The notes under the pieces are model-generated. The model saw nothing but the letters and a program-made list of their open reading frames with translations. It was not told the DNA's origin and searched no databases. Source: an uncultured Lachnospiraceae bacterium (GTDB lineage: Bacteria > Bacillota > Clostridia > Lachnospirales > Lachnospiraceae). Taken from it: DNA of 63,662 nt. Made by a program: the position numbers and the translations under genes. Within the stretch, counting starts at the first letter, position 1; every line of letters starts with the position of its first letter. Positions 25,070 through 37,920 of this stretch are shown here, one piece after another. The stretch spans positions 1 to 63,662 of the forward strand of contig CAJUCC010000056.1 in the NCBI GenBank assembly GCA_910585205.1, in the 5' to 3' direction.

Positions 25070-27484
25070 ATGGCGATACCTTACAATCATAGAGAAATTG
25101 AAGAAAAATGGAGACAGGAATGGGAGAAACATCCGGTGAATGTGGACGACGGCAAAAAGCCGAAATATTATTGTCTGGATATGTTTCCCTATCCTTCCGG
25201 GAAAGGGCTTCATGTCGGGCACTGGAGAGGATATGTGATCTCTGACGTGTGGAGCCGTTATAAGATGCTGAACGGCGGACATTATATTATCCATCCGATG
25301 GGATGGGATGCGTTCGGGCTTCCCGCGGAGAATTACGCGATCAAAATGGGTGTGCACCCGGCGAAGTCCACAGCGGAAAACGTGGCGAATATCAAAAGGC
25401 AGATCAATCAGATCGCGGCTCTGTATGACTGGGATCGCGAGGTCAATACGACAGATCCCGATTTTTATAAATGGACACAGTGGATTTTTGTGAAAATGTT
25501 CAAAGAAGGGCTTGCCTATGAGAAGGAAATGCCGATCAACTGGTGCCCTTCCTGCAAGACCGGCCTTGCCAATGAAGAAGTCGTAAACGGCAAATGCGAA
25601 CGCTGCGGCGCCGATGTGACGAAAAAGAATCTGAAACAGTGGATGCTGAAAATAACCAAATATGCGGACAGGCTGTTGAATGACCTGGATAAACTGGACT
25701 GGCCGGAAAAAGTGAAAAAGATGCAGGCGGACTGGATCGGAAAATCCTATGGCGCCGAAGTCGATTTCCCGGTGGAAGGCCGTGCCGAGACGATTACGGT
25801 ATATACGACACGGCCGGATACGCTCTATGGCGCGACGTTTATGGTGCTGGCGCCGGAGCATGCGCTGGCGCAGAGCCTTGCGACACCGGAGACAAAGGAG
25901 GCAGTCGAAAAGTACATTTATGATGCCTCCATGAAATCCAATGTGGACAGGCTGCAGGACAAGGAAAAGACAGGGGTATTTACCGGGAGTTATGCGGTCA
26001 ATCCGCTGAACAATGCGAAAGTGCCGATCTGGCTGTCCGATTATGTGCTGGCGGATTACGGCACGGGTGCGATTATGTGCGTGCCGGCGCATGACGACAG
26101 GGACTTTGAATTTGCGACGAAATTTCAGATTCCGATTATACAGGTTATCGCTAAGGACGGAAAAGAAATCGAACATATGACGGAGGCTTATACCGAAGCG
26201 AGCGGTGTTATGATTAATTCCGGGGAATGGAACGGGATGGAGAGCGCCGTGCTGAAAAAGGAAGCGCCGGTGATGATCGAGAAGCGGGGGATCGGAAAAA
26301 AGACCGTAAACTATAAGCTGCGCGACTGGGTATTTTCCAGACAGCGCTATTGGGGAGAACCGATTCCGATCGTACACTGTCCGAAATGCGGCTGTGTGCC
26401 GGTGCCGGAAGAAGAGCTTCCGCTGCTGCTTCCGGAGGTGGAATCCTATCAGCCCACCGGTACAGGGGAGTCGCCGCTGGCAGCGATTGAAGACTGGGTC
26501 AATACGACCTGTCCCGCATGCGGCGCGCCGGCGAAGCGGGAAACGAACACAATGCCGCAGTGGGCCGGGTCTTCCTGGTACTTCCTGCGCTACGTGGACA
26601 GCAAAAATGACAAAGAGCTGGTAAGCAGGGAAAAGGCGGACAAATATCTGCCGGTGGATATGTATATCGGCGGAGTGGAACATGCGGTACTGCATCTTCT
26701 GTATTCCCGGTTCTATACCAAGTTCCTGTATGATATAGGGGCGGTTGATTTTGACGAACCCTTTGCAAAGCTCTTTAATCAGGGCATGATAACGGGCAAG
26801 AACGGTGTCAAGATGGCGAAATCCAAGGGAAACGTTGTATCGCCCGATGATCTGGTGCGGGATTACGGCTGTGATTCCCTGCGCATTTACGAATTGTTTG
26901 TAGGACCGCCCGAACTGGACTCCGAATGGGATGACAGAGGGATTGACGGTGTTTACCGTTTCCTGACAAGATTATGGAAGCTCGTTCTGGATAACAAAGA
27001 TACCTGCGTGGAACCGACAAAGGAGATGGTGAAGCTGCGGCATAAGATGATCCATGACATTACATGGCGTCTGGAAAGCTTCAGCCTGAATACGGTGATC
27101 TCCGGTTTTATGGAATATAACAACAAAATGATCGAGATGGCCCGGACAGAGGGGATTGACAGGGAGACACTGCAGACGGTTGTGATTCTGCTGGCGCCGT
27201 TCGCACCCCATATCAGCGAGGAACTCTGGCGGGCGCTTGGCGGCCAGGATTCGGTATTCCATGCCGTATGGCCGAGCGCAGACCGGGAGGCCATGGCGGA
27301 TACCGAGAAAGAGGTTGCGGTGCAGATCAACGGTAAGACAAGGGCAGTTGTGAAAATACCTGCGGATGCTTCGAAAGAAGCGGCTGTTGCAGCGGGGAGG
27401 GAAGCACTCGGAGAGAAACTCAGCGGTACTGTAATACGGGAAATCTATGTGCCGGGCAGGATTATCAATATTGTTATGAAGTAA
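25070..27484 (+). CDS. leuS: Leucyl-tRNA synthetase
   Basis: An 804-aa class I synthetase charging tRNA-Leu. The HIGH motif appears as H-V-G-H in G-L-H-V-G-H-W-R-G-Y, the KMSKS motif as K-M-A-K-S-K-G-N-V, the editing CP1 domain spans about residues 220-420 (T-T-R-P-D-T-L-Y-G-A), and two zinc-type Cys pairs are seen (C-P-S-C ... C-E-R-C and C-P-K-C-G-C). The length is normal. Start behind AGGAGGAA. The receiver-ComFB gene follows by 40 nt and is probably co-transcribed. Confidence 0.96.
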   Translation: MAIPYNHREIEEKWRQEWEKHPVNVDDGKKPKYYCLDMFPYPSGKGLHVGHWRGYVISDVWSRYKMLNGGHYIIHPMGWDAFGLPAENYAIKMGVHPAKSTAENVANIKRQINQIAALYDWDREVNTTDPDFYKWTQWIFVKMFKEGLAYEKEMPINWCPSCKTGLANEEVVNGKCERCGADVTKKNLKQWMLKITKYADRLLNDLDKLDWPEKVKKMQADWIGKSYGAEVDFPVEGRAETITVYTTRPDTLYGATFMVLAPEHALAQSLATPETKEAVEKYIYDASMKSNVDRLQDKEKTGVFTGSYAVNPLNNAKVPIWLSDYVLADYGTGAIMCVPAHDDRDFEFATKFQIPIIQVIAKDGKEIEHMTEAYTEASGVMINSGEWNGMESAVLKKEAPVMIEKRGIGKKTVNYKLRDWVFSRQRYWGEPIPIVHCPKCGCVPVPEEELPLLLPEVESYQPTGTGESPLAAIEDWVNTTCPACGAPAKRETNTMPQWAGSSWYFLRYVDSKNDKELVSREKADKYLPVDMYIGGVEHAVLHLLYSRFYTKFLYDIGAVDFDEPFAKLFNQGMITGKNGVKMAKSKGNVVSPDDLVRDYGCDSLRIYELFVGPPELDSEWDDRGIDGVYRFLTRLWKLVLDNKDTCVEPTKEMVKLRHKMIHDITWRLESFSLNTVISGFMEYNNKMIEMARTEGIDRETLQTVVILLAPFAPHISEELWRALGGQDSVFHAVWPSADREAMADTEKEVAVQINGKTRAVVKIPADASKEAAVAAGREALGEKLSGTVIREIYVPGRIINIVMK

Positions 27485-27524
27485 AGATTCGGGGAAGCGG
27501 CCGTGGCCGCGGCAGGAGGAGATT

Positions 27525-28175
27525 ATGAGAAACGGCAGAGAGGTTATCTTACTGGTGGAAGGAGACGGAGGAACCAGGAATGCGGAGAAGGCTTTTCTGG
27601 AGAAAAATCATTATCAGGTGATCGCCGTGGAAGACGGCAAGGCGGCTCTGGACTATCTGAAAGACAATCCAAACGGTATCGATCTGGTTATATCTGCGCT
27701 GGAGCTTCCTGTGATTAACGGGATCGAGCTGCTAAAGCTGCTGAAACTTTCACAGCGTATGCGTGATGTGCCCGTACTGCTGGTGATTCCGCTGGAACGG
27801 GAAATGGAAAAAAACGAAGCGATGGATTACGGTGCGGAAGATATTATTCTGTCCCCGTTTGACTATCGGACGGCGGCAAACCGCATCCGCAATATTCTGG
27901 CGGCAAATGCCCGTCCGCTCTGCATCAATGTGATGGAAGAAATGGTGGCGCGGGAACTGGATAAGTGCATTGATTCTCTGGGACTGTGCAGATGCCGGCA
28001 GTGCAGAAAGGATGTCCTGTCGCTGTCCCTGAACCGTTTAAAGCCCCGTTATGTTTCTACCGAAAAGGGGAAACTCCTGTCGTGTCTGGACCAGATGTCT
28101 TACGACTGTGTACCGGAAATGCTGCGTGCGCTGACGGAAAGCGCAGAGATCGTAAAACGAAATCCGAATCACTGA
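27525..28175 (+). CDS. Degenerate receiver domain fused to a ComFB domain
   Basis: A 216-aa protein. Residues 7-125 have the response-regulator receiver fold, but the phospho-acceptor position is Ala58 (D-L-V-I-S-A-L-E-L-P) and the usual Lys is Ser (I-L-S-P-F-D), so it cannot be a normal phosphorylated receiver. Residues about 133-200 match the ComFB family (N-V-M-E-E-M-V-A-R-E-L-D with C-R-C-R-Q-C-R-K-D-V and L-N-R-L-K-P-R-Y-V). ComFB domains have been linked to cyclic-dinucleotide binding in other bacteria. There is no DNA-binding or enzymatic output domain. Start behind GGAGGAG. Confidence 0.8.
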   Translation: MRNGREVILLVEGDGGTRNAEKAFLEKNHYQVIAVEDGKAALDYLKDNPNGIDLVISALELPVINGIELLKLLKLSQRMRDVPVLLVIPLEREMEKNEAMDYGAEDIILSPFDYRTAANRIRNILAANARPLCINVMEEMVARELDKCIDSLGLCRCRQCRKDVLSLSLNRLKPRYVSTEKGKLLSCLDQMSYDCVPEMLRALTESAEIVKRNPNH

Positions 28176-28202
28176 CGCTGTTTACACAGCAAAACGATTT
28201 CC

Positions 28203-28236
28203 TGCCTGCGGCGGCTGTTATCATCCGCCGCAGGCA
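28203..28236. terminator. Bidirectional terminator between convergent genes
   Basis: A perfect 12-bp stem TGCCTGCGGCGG / CCGCCGCAGGCA with a 10-nt loop, placed between the receiver-ComFB gene and the convergent minus-strand gene. Confidence 0.75.
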
Positions 28237-28246
28237 GTGTTATTTT

Positions 28247-28525
28247 CTATTTTTTCTTATTCATGACCTGCATGATTTTATCCATGCGGGCAATTTCTTC
28301 CGGGGTGCTGTGGGCCCTGACTACGCTGACGACAGCATCCATTTCTTCCCGGGAAAAACTGACGGCATTGTCTTTTCCCCGTTTGGTAATATTCATCAGA
28401 AAGGGAAGCAATTCTTTGGGGGAAAGCTTCCTGCCTTCAAACACCATCATCTGTAAAAAGTCCAGTTTTGCCTTATCGATACCTGCCAGTGTCGGGTCTT
28501 TCATCCATTCCGGTTCATTCATCAT
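28247..28525 (-). CDS. Small conserved helical protein, unknown function
   Basis: A 92-aa, mostly helical, charged protein (M-M-N-E-P-E-W-M-K-D-P-T-L-A-G-I-D ... V-M-N-K-K-K). No motif is recognised. It overlaps the 3' end of the preceding minus-strand gene by 11 nt and starts behind a GGAGGA site, so it is the second gene of a two-gene operon. The predicted sigma-E-like promoter of that operon suggests expression in the mother cell; this is inference. Confidence 0.65.
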   Translation of the reverse strand: MMNEPEWMKDPTLAGIDKAKLDFLQMMVFEGRKLSPKELLPFLMNITKRGKDNAVSFSREEMDAVVSVVRAHSTPEEIARMDKIMQVMNKKK

Positions 28526-29009
28526 TGATTCCTCCTTTTAACAGTTCCATCAGTGCCTGTTGTTCGGGATTTAACATGGACAGCAGCATATCCATGTCCG
28601 GCATCTGCATGCCGCCCTCCCCGCTGTGCCCCTCGCCCGGCGGGGAAGTTTCCGACATTGTCTGCATCATTTCCATCATCTCCATCATTTCCCTGTAAGT
28701 TTCCATAGCAGACAGCATCTGCTCCATTTGCTGCAGTTTCTTTTTCTGTGTGTCGCTGCAAAAGGGATAGAGAGAGGGGAGAATGCCGCGGAAGTCCGGT
28801 TTCTGCCCGGATGCCGGTTCAAACAGGCGGTGGGAATGCTTTTCAAAATAGGAAATGGTATACTGCAGTTCCTGATATTTAATATAAATGGCAAGATATT
28901 TCTGCATGGGACGGTCAAGACATGGCAGGATCGTTTTCATGATCTGTATCCGGTTTGTTGTAAACAGCATATCAAATGCCGCAACATTGTCCTGCTCTTT
29001 TTCATCCAT
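28515..29009 (-). CDS. Met-rich helical protein, first gene of a putative sporulation operon
   Basis: A 164-aa protein. The N-terminal 90 residues are helical (K-T-I-L-P-C-L-D-R-P-M-Q-K-Y-L-A-I-Y). The C-terminal part is strikingly Met-rich (M-M-E-M-M-E-M-M-Q-T-M and M-Q-M-P-D-M-D-M-L-L-S-M) with a Gly/Glu/Pro linker. There is no export signal. The family is not recognised. Start at 29009 behind GGAGAG. A GCATATC - 14 nt - CATAAATC element upstream has the same spacing as the spoIVA sigma-E promoter. Confidence 0.65.
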   Translation of the reverse strand: MDEKEQDNVAAFDMLFTTNRIQIMKTILPCLDRPMQKYLAIYIKYQELQYTISYFEKHSHRLFEPASGQKPDFRGILPSLYPFCSDTQKKKLQQMEQMLSAMETYREMMEMMEMMQTMSETSPPGEGHSGEGGMQMPDMDMLLSMLNPEQQALMELLKGGINDE

Positions 29010-29037
29010 AGGAATATCTCTCCATCTTCATTATTAA

Positions 29038-29066
29038 GATTTATGCCATATGGGCAGAAGATATGC
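29038..29066 (-). promoter_or_regulatory. Sigma-E-like promoter of the Met-rich operon
   Basis: Minus strand GCATATC, 14 nt, CATAAATC. The spacing is the same as in the spoIVA promoter of this window (TCATATT, 14 nt, CATACATT), and the cores CATAT and CATA-x-AT are shared. Confidence 0.5.
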
Positions 29067-29067
29067 A

Positions 29068-29119
29068 GAAAAGGGGCAGTGATTGCCCCTCTCCGTATCT
29101 GCCCGGAGATCCGGGCAGA
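29068..29119 (-). terminator. Terminator region of the Cys/Gly-rich gene
   Basis: Two hairpins: TCTGCCCGGA / TCCGGGCAGA (29098-29119) and GGGGCA / TGCCCC (29073-29089). The second is followed on the minus strand by TTTTC. Confidence 0.55.
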
Positions 29120-29197
29120 CAAAACGTTATCTCACAAAGCGGGCAGAGAAGCCCGCATGAGCCAGAACGGCTCTTTTAGAAGAATCGGAAAGATAAA

Positions 29198-29437
29198 TCA
29201 GCAGCAGCAAAGCAGGATCAGGATCCAGAGAATGTTGCTTCCGCATCCACAACCGCATCCGTCATTGTTTCCGCCGCAGATATTGAAGCTTCCGCATCCG
29301 CATCCGTTTCCGCCACCGAAGCCGCCGTTGCCGCACAGGCAGAATAAAATGATGATCCAGAGGAAATTGCTGCCGCATCCGCAGTCATTGGAAGGAGCAT
29401 TGTTGCATCCACAGGAAGTAGCTGTTAAGTCGCTCAT
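29198..29437 (-). CDS. Cys/Gly-rich protein with two hydrophobic cores, probable spore coat component
   Basis: A 79-aa protein built of Cys-Gly clusters (C-G-C-G repeats, 17 Cys in all) and two similar hydrophobic blocks, N-F-L-W-I-I-I-L-F-C-L-C and N-I-L-W-I-L-I-L-L-C-C-C, each following a C-G-C-G-S motif. This is an internal duplication. It resembles YjcZ-type small coat proteins in style, but homology is not proven. Start 29437 with GGAGG 5 nt upstream is preferred over an ATG four codons earlier. A sigma-K-like promoter lies directly upstream, supporting late mother-cell expression and a cross-linked coat role. Confidence 0.65.
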   Translation of the reverse strand: MSDLTATSCGCNNAPSNDCGCGSNFLWIIILFCLCGNGGFGGGNGCGCGSFNICGGNNDGCGCGCGSNILWILILLCCC

Positions 29438-29465
29438 ATAAGCCTCCAAAAGTTTATTTATGGTT

Positions 29466-29492
29466 TATACTATGTGTGGAAGCTTGCCATGT
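29466..29492 (-). promoter_or_regulatory. Sigma-K-like promoter of the Cys/Gly-rich gene
   Basis: Minus strand AC, 16 nt, CATAGTATA, matching the sigma-K pattern (AC ... CATA-n3-TA). The transcript would start about 22 nt before the ATG. The identical arrangement precedes the interrupted protease gene at 35735. Confidence 0.6.
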
Positions 29493-29665
29493 TTCTGAAA
29501 ATTACAGAATATTTTTTTGACAGAGAAACCGGGGAAACATATAATATCGGAAAGAGATGTTGCAGACGGTGTGAGACTAAATGCGGAGCCGGTTGCATGT
29601 TCCGCGCCGCAAATGATTCTGTCCGGGCATCTGTATAGCCAAAGTACTAATTATTGACAAAGGGC

Positions 29666-29693
29666 TTGCAATTCTCACAAGATATTGTAAAAT
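29666..29693 (+). promoter_or_regulatory. Promoter of the sortase gene
   Basis: TTGCAA, 16 nt, TAAAAT. The other parts of the 279-bp gap before the sortase gene show nothing else clear. Confidence 0.5.
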
Positions 29694-29716
29694 ATATGAT
29701 AGATTGAAATATAAGA

Positions 29717-30619
29717 GTGGATAAAAATGTGCAGGAGGATATGCGCAGGTTGGCAAAGAAAAGTTTGAAAAAGCTGGCAGCCGAGTATCATCTGGAAGCG
29801 TACGATGAGAAGATGCAGAAGGCTATTCTTTTGCAGCTTCAGCGCCGGGCAAGGCGGCGGAAGCTGATTACTGTGCTTTGTACGGTGCTTGCGGTGGGGA
29901 GTCTGGGATATTTTGCCGGATATTACTATCTGGCGGACAAATCGGGCAGTCAGTTTGCGGAATTATCGGAGCTGAAGACAAAGGAACCGGTGGCAAAGCA
30001 GCCGTCCCGGCCGCAGAAACCGGTGGAAGAAGAGATACCGGATATTCTGGATGAATATAAAAATTTATATAATAAGAACAGAAGTATAATCGGATGGGTA
30101 AAAATTGACGATACAAATATAGATTATCCTGTTATGCAGTCGCCTGACGAAGAATATTATCTGACCCATAATTTTAATCAGGAATATGACAGGAACGGCT
30201 CTATTTTTATGGATCCGGACTGTGACGTGTTGAAACCGAGCACCAATCTGATTCTGTATGGGCATCATATGCGGTCCGGCAATATGTTCGGAGATCTCGA
30301 TAAATACGAATCCAGAGAATATATGGAAAAACATGATACCATTCACTTTGACACGCTGTATGAGAAAGGTGTCTGGAAGGTGATGTTTGTATTCCGCGAC
30401 AGGCTGCGGCAGGATACGGAAATCACGTTTAAATATTATCAGTTTATCGAGGCGAATTCCGCGGAAGAGTTTGCTTCCAATATGAATGCAATGGCAGAAA
30501 TGTCTTTTTATGACACGGGCATAAAGGCGTCCTATGGCGACCAGTTGCTGACACTGTCCACCTGCGACAGCAGGGAGGAGGACGGCAGGTTTGTAGTAGT
30601 GGCAAAGCGTGTGGAATAG
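29717..30619 (+). CDS. srtB: Class B-type sortase
   Basis: A 300-aa membrane-anchored transpeptidase that attaches surface proteins to the cell wall. A cytoplasmic basic segment, a membrane span (about residues 55-75), and the sortase core are seen: catalytic His in L-I-L-Y-G-H-H-M, Cys in T-L-S-T-C-D, and Arg in D-G-R-F-V-V-V. The start is uncertain: GTG 29717 lacks a clear ribosome-binding site, and ATG 29741 has AGGAGG only 2 nt upstream. The next gene carries an S-P-Q-T-G-D signal and is the likely substrate. Confidence 0.88.
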   Translation: MDKNVQEDMRRLAKKSLKKLAAEYHLEAYDEKMQKAILLQLQRRARRRKLITVLCTVLAVGSLGYFAGYYYLADKSGSQFAELSELKTKEPVAKQPSRPQKPVEEEIPDILDEYKNLYNKNRSIIGWVKIDDTNIDYPVMQSPDEEYYLTHNFNQEYDRNGSIFMDPDCDVLKPSTNLILYGHHMRSGNMFGDLDKYESREYMEKHDTIHFDTLYEKGVWKVMFVFRDRLRQDTEITFKYYQFIEANSAEEFASNMNAMAEMSFYDTGIKASYGDQLLTLSTCDSREEDGRFVVVAKRVE

Positions 30620-30644
30620 CATGTTTCAGAGGAGAAGGAGTATA

Positions 30645-35699
<5,055 letters not shown>

Positions 35700-35733
35700 A
35701 TCCGCCGGTTTCCGACAAAAACAGAGAATAAGC

Positions 35734-35788
35734 AACAAAATCAGGCTCCCGGCATAGTATAATAAAAAAGCCGGGAGCCAATTTTGTT
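35734..35788 (+). terminator. Terminator of the surface protein gene, overlapping the next promoter
   Basis: Inner arms GGCTCCCGGC / GCCGGGAGCC and outer arms AACAAAAT / ATTTTGTT make a stem of about 18 bp. The loop holds the -10 of a sigma-K-like promoter. The right arm carries the ribosome-binding site and TTG start of the protease gene. Confidence 0.75.
35735..35761 (+). promoter_or_regulatory. Sigma-K-like promoter of the interrupted protease gene
   Basis: AC, 16 nt, CATAGTATA: the same -10 and spacing as upstream of the Cys/Gly-rich gene. A transcript starting near 35768 would contain only the right arm of the hairpin. Confidence 0.55.
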
Positions 35789-35975
35789 ACGGGTTAGAAA
35801 GCAGGTATATTGCAATGGTGCATATACCGGAAAAAATATAACGGCGGCGGTTCTGGACACCGGGGTTTCACGGCATCCGGATCTGGTCGGCCGTATTGTC
35901 GGATTTTCGGATTTTGTCAATGGACGGGTTGGATTGTATGACGATGACTCGCATGGAACCCATGTGGATGGATGA
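35784..35975 (+). pseudogene. Subtilisin-family (S8) protease, 5' fragment disrupted by the integrated element
   Basis: Start TTG 35784 behind GGGAG. The fragment encodes the catalytic Asp region (A-A-V-L-D-T-G-V, Asp25) and runs to the catalytic His motif S-H-G-T-H-V (His57), then hits element sequence and stops after D-G. Codons 59-61 (ACC CAT GT) are the attL core. The 3' part lies at 61971-62699. Joined, they give a 300-aa minimal subtilase without a signal peptide, hence probably cytoplasmic (mother cell if the sigma-K-like promoter is right). Confidence 0.88.
35958..35965 (+). other. attL core
   Basis: ACCCATGT, coding Thr-His-Val in the protease. Seven nt into the element begins TGAAAACACAA (35973-35983), one arm of the reconstructed attP. 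Confidence 0.85.
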
Positions 35976-35983
35976 AAACACAA
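35973..35983 (+). repeat. Left arm of the attP inverted repeat
   Basis: TGAAAACACAA is the exact reverse complement of TTGTGTTTTCA at 61953-61963. Each arm lies 7 nt from its core. Confidence 0.85.
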
Positions 35984-36002
35984 TATAGGAAATGTTTGAT
36001 GG

Positions 36003-36038
36003 ACAAGCCCGGTATTCGCGTATTTGGGCTTGTTTTCA
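36003..36038 (+). terminator. Terminator just inside the left end
   Basis: The arms ACAAGCCC / GGGCTTGT are followed by TTTCATT. It would stop transcripts entering from the protease promoter. Confidence 0.65.
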
Positions 36039-36065
36039 TTATAACCGGACAGTCATGGGGATGCA

Positions 36066-36953
36066 ATGCGGAAGCTGAAAGAAAAAGTCATAGACAAGTT
36101 AATAGCGGCCAAAGCGACCAGCGCGGAAGTGGACTTTGTTGTCTGGCTGTCACATCATCAGGATGCATCGGGCCTTGTCCGCGGCGTATATTACAGAGAC
36201 ATATGCGATTCTTTGCATATATTGTCGCCGCAGACATTTTACAATGTGAAAAACAGTCTGGAAGCGAAAGGAATTATCGAAGTGTGCAAAGATGATTCCT
36301 GGCATGGCGATTGGGACATTCGGATACTGGATAATGACTTTTCGAATGAAGATTTCCGGCCGGGCAAAATACAGGGGAGTTATCTGAATATGGGGCTGTC
36401 TGTGTTTTACAGCCGGGAATTTTTCGAGATGAAAGCCAATGAAAAACTCATGACGATGCTGTATATTAAGATCGCCGGCGTTGGAAGCCCCAATTATCAT
36501 ATTGGAACGGCGCTTTTTTTCCAGAAATATACGGCGCTTTTTGGCGTGAAGGAACGTACGTTACGGGATTATCTAAAAGGAATCAAAAGATTCTTTGCGA
36601 TCGGGATAAAAGACCGGAAATACTGGATCAGTCCCTTACGTAAAAAGGTGAACAGGGAAAGTGGCACGACTGACAGGGCGGAGCGGGTAAAGCAGGTGGC
36701 CGGAAGCCTGTGCAGACGTTTCCGACTGGATGCTGCGCAGGCGTATCAGGCGATTCAGGAATTGATGGAGGATTATACATATCGGGTCTGCATTGATCTG
36801 GAGACGGTGTTCATGGAGAGCATTCAGGATCTGTTGATTCGCAGGAATGATAACCATACAGAGAGGCGGAAATGGAAAAAGCGGGACATCAATAAAAAGT
36901 ATCTGCATAAGATATTCCGCGAACACCTTCCCGATTGGGCATTAACCGTATAA
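36066..36953 (+). CDS. Winged-helix-like DNA-binding protein next to attL
   Basis: A 295-aa protein. Residues 20-80 read like a winged helix (V-Y-Y-R-D-I-C-D-S-L-H-I-L-S-P-Q-T-F-Y-N with K-G-I-I-E-V), residues 120-190 look like a second one (L-F-G-V-K-E-R-T-L-R-D-Y-L-K-G), and the C-terminus is basic (R-R-K-W-K-K-R-D-I-N-K-K). The tandem winged-helix layout is reminiscent of Rep-type initiators but equally of regulators; the family is not recognised. It is the first element gene, preceded by GGGGATGCA. Confidence 0.45.
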   Translation: MRKLKEKVIDKLIAAKATSAEVDFVVWLSHHQDASGLVRGVYYRDICDSLHILSPQTFYNVKNSLEAKGIIEVCKDDSWHGDWDIRILDNDFSNEDFRPGKIQGSYLNMGLSVFYSREFFEMKANEKLMTMLYIKIAGVGSPNYHIGTALFFQKYTALFGVKERTLRDYLKGIKRFFAIGIKDRKYWISPLRKKVNRESGTTDRAERVKQVAGSLCRRFRLDAAQAYQAIQELMEDYTYRVCIDLETVFMESIQDLLIRRNDNHTERRKWKKRDINKKYLHKIFREHLPDWALTV

Positions 36954-37412
36954 ATAAACATATCAGCCTGCGTCAGTGGGCTTTTTGTGATACGCAATAA
37001 ATTGAATTAAAAGATTGTTTTTTAAAGATTGTATAGAAACCAGGAGCCGGCAGCTTCGCGGGTTCTTTTTTTATGGAAAATGAGAAAATTTCATTCCATT
37101 ATTGCGGCATAAAAGATTCAAATTTTCCAATTATAAAGCAGGAAAAAACAGGATATTCCAAAAACAGGGGTAGAAAATGCATATTCTTATTCTAAAAACA
37201 TGCATGTGGATAAATGCAGAAAATGTGATAGATGCGGGATTTGACAGGGAGTTTCAGCAGGGAGTATATCTTCATTTCTTTTATACTGCAGATTGAATTA
37301 TCATAACATGATAATATACTTTAGTTGGCGCTTCGCGCCATAAGCAAGTTGGGAAGTGAGACGCAGGGCGTTACGGAAATGGTAAAAAGCCCTACAGGAA
37401 AAAACAGACAAA
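36954..37412. other. Non-coding stretch with small hairpins
   Basis: No convincing gene on either strand; the region is AT-rich. It holds a terminator-like GAGCC / GGTTC hairpin followed by seven T (37043-37072, probably for the winged-helix gene) and a GGCGC-TTC-GCGCC hairpin near 37326. Nothing else is seen. Confidence 0.5.
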
Positions 37413-37448
37413 CAAAAAAACCTCCCTTTAAATGAACGGTAGGGCGGT
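37413..37448 (-). terminator. Terminator of hicAB
   Basis: Minus strand arms ACCGCCCT / AGGGAGGT (one mismatch) are followed by a T-run of seven. Confidence 0.7.
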
Positions 37449-37468
37449 TTTCTCGTCAAAGCAAGTGC

Positions 37469-37882
37469 TTATTGTCTGCCGGACATGGGGATTTGGAGAT
37501 AATCAATCAGGGCAGTTTCCAAAAGCCGGGAATAATTTACTTTTTGTTCCTCTGCAATCCTTTTCAGCCACGCCGGCAGAGTGATGTTTGTCTTGATGCG
37601 TTCGTTATCCTTTTTTATGCGGAATAAATCAGGATGGATCGTAACGGGCATTATAACATTTCCTTCTGTGTCTTCTTTAGACAGATTCACGGATGGGGCG
37701 GGAATTTCCTCATTGTCGCATTCCATACTGTAGACATGGAGGCTTGCTGCTTCTGCCGCCATGCGCGCAGCTTCTTCCAAATTAGCCCCAACGCTGATAC
37801 ATCCCGGCAAATCAGGGAAGTAAATGCTGTATGAACCGTCTGATGATGGTTCAAAGACTGCAAGATAAGTTAAACTCTGCAT
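37469..37882 (-). CDS. hicB: HicB-family antitoxin
   Basis: A 137-aa antitoxin of a type II toxin-antitoxin pair. The N-terminal partial RNase-H-like HicB fold is clear (Y-S-I-Y-F-P-D-L-P-G-C-I-S-V-G, then A-A-S-L-H). The C-terminal part is a ribbon-helix-helix type DNA-binding segment (I-K-T-N-I-T-L-P-A-W-L-K-R-I-A). It follows hicA by 38 nt in the same transcript. It would neutralise HicA and repress the promoter at 38127-38155. Confidence 0.88.
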   Translation of the reverse strand: MQSLTYLAVFEPSSDGSYSIYFPDLPGCISVGANLEEAARMAAEAASLHVYSMECDNEEIPAPSVNLSKEDTEGNVIMPVTIHPDLFRIKKDNERIKTNITLPAWLKRIAEEQKVNYSRLLETALIDYLQIPMSGRQ

Positions 37883-37920
37883 AAATTGCGCTCCTTTCTA
37901 TGAAAACGCAGGCAGTAGGG

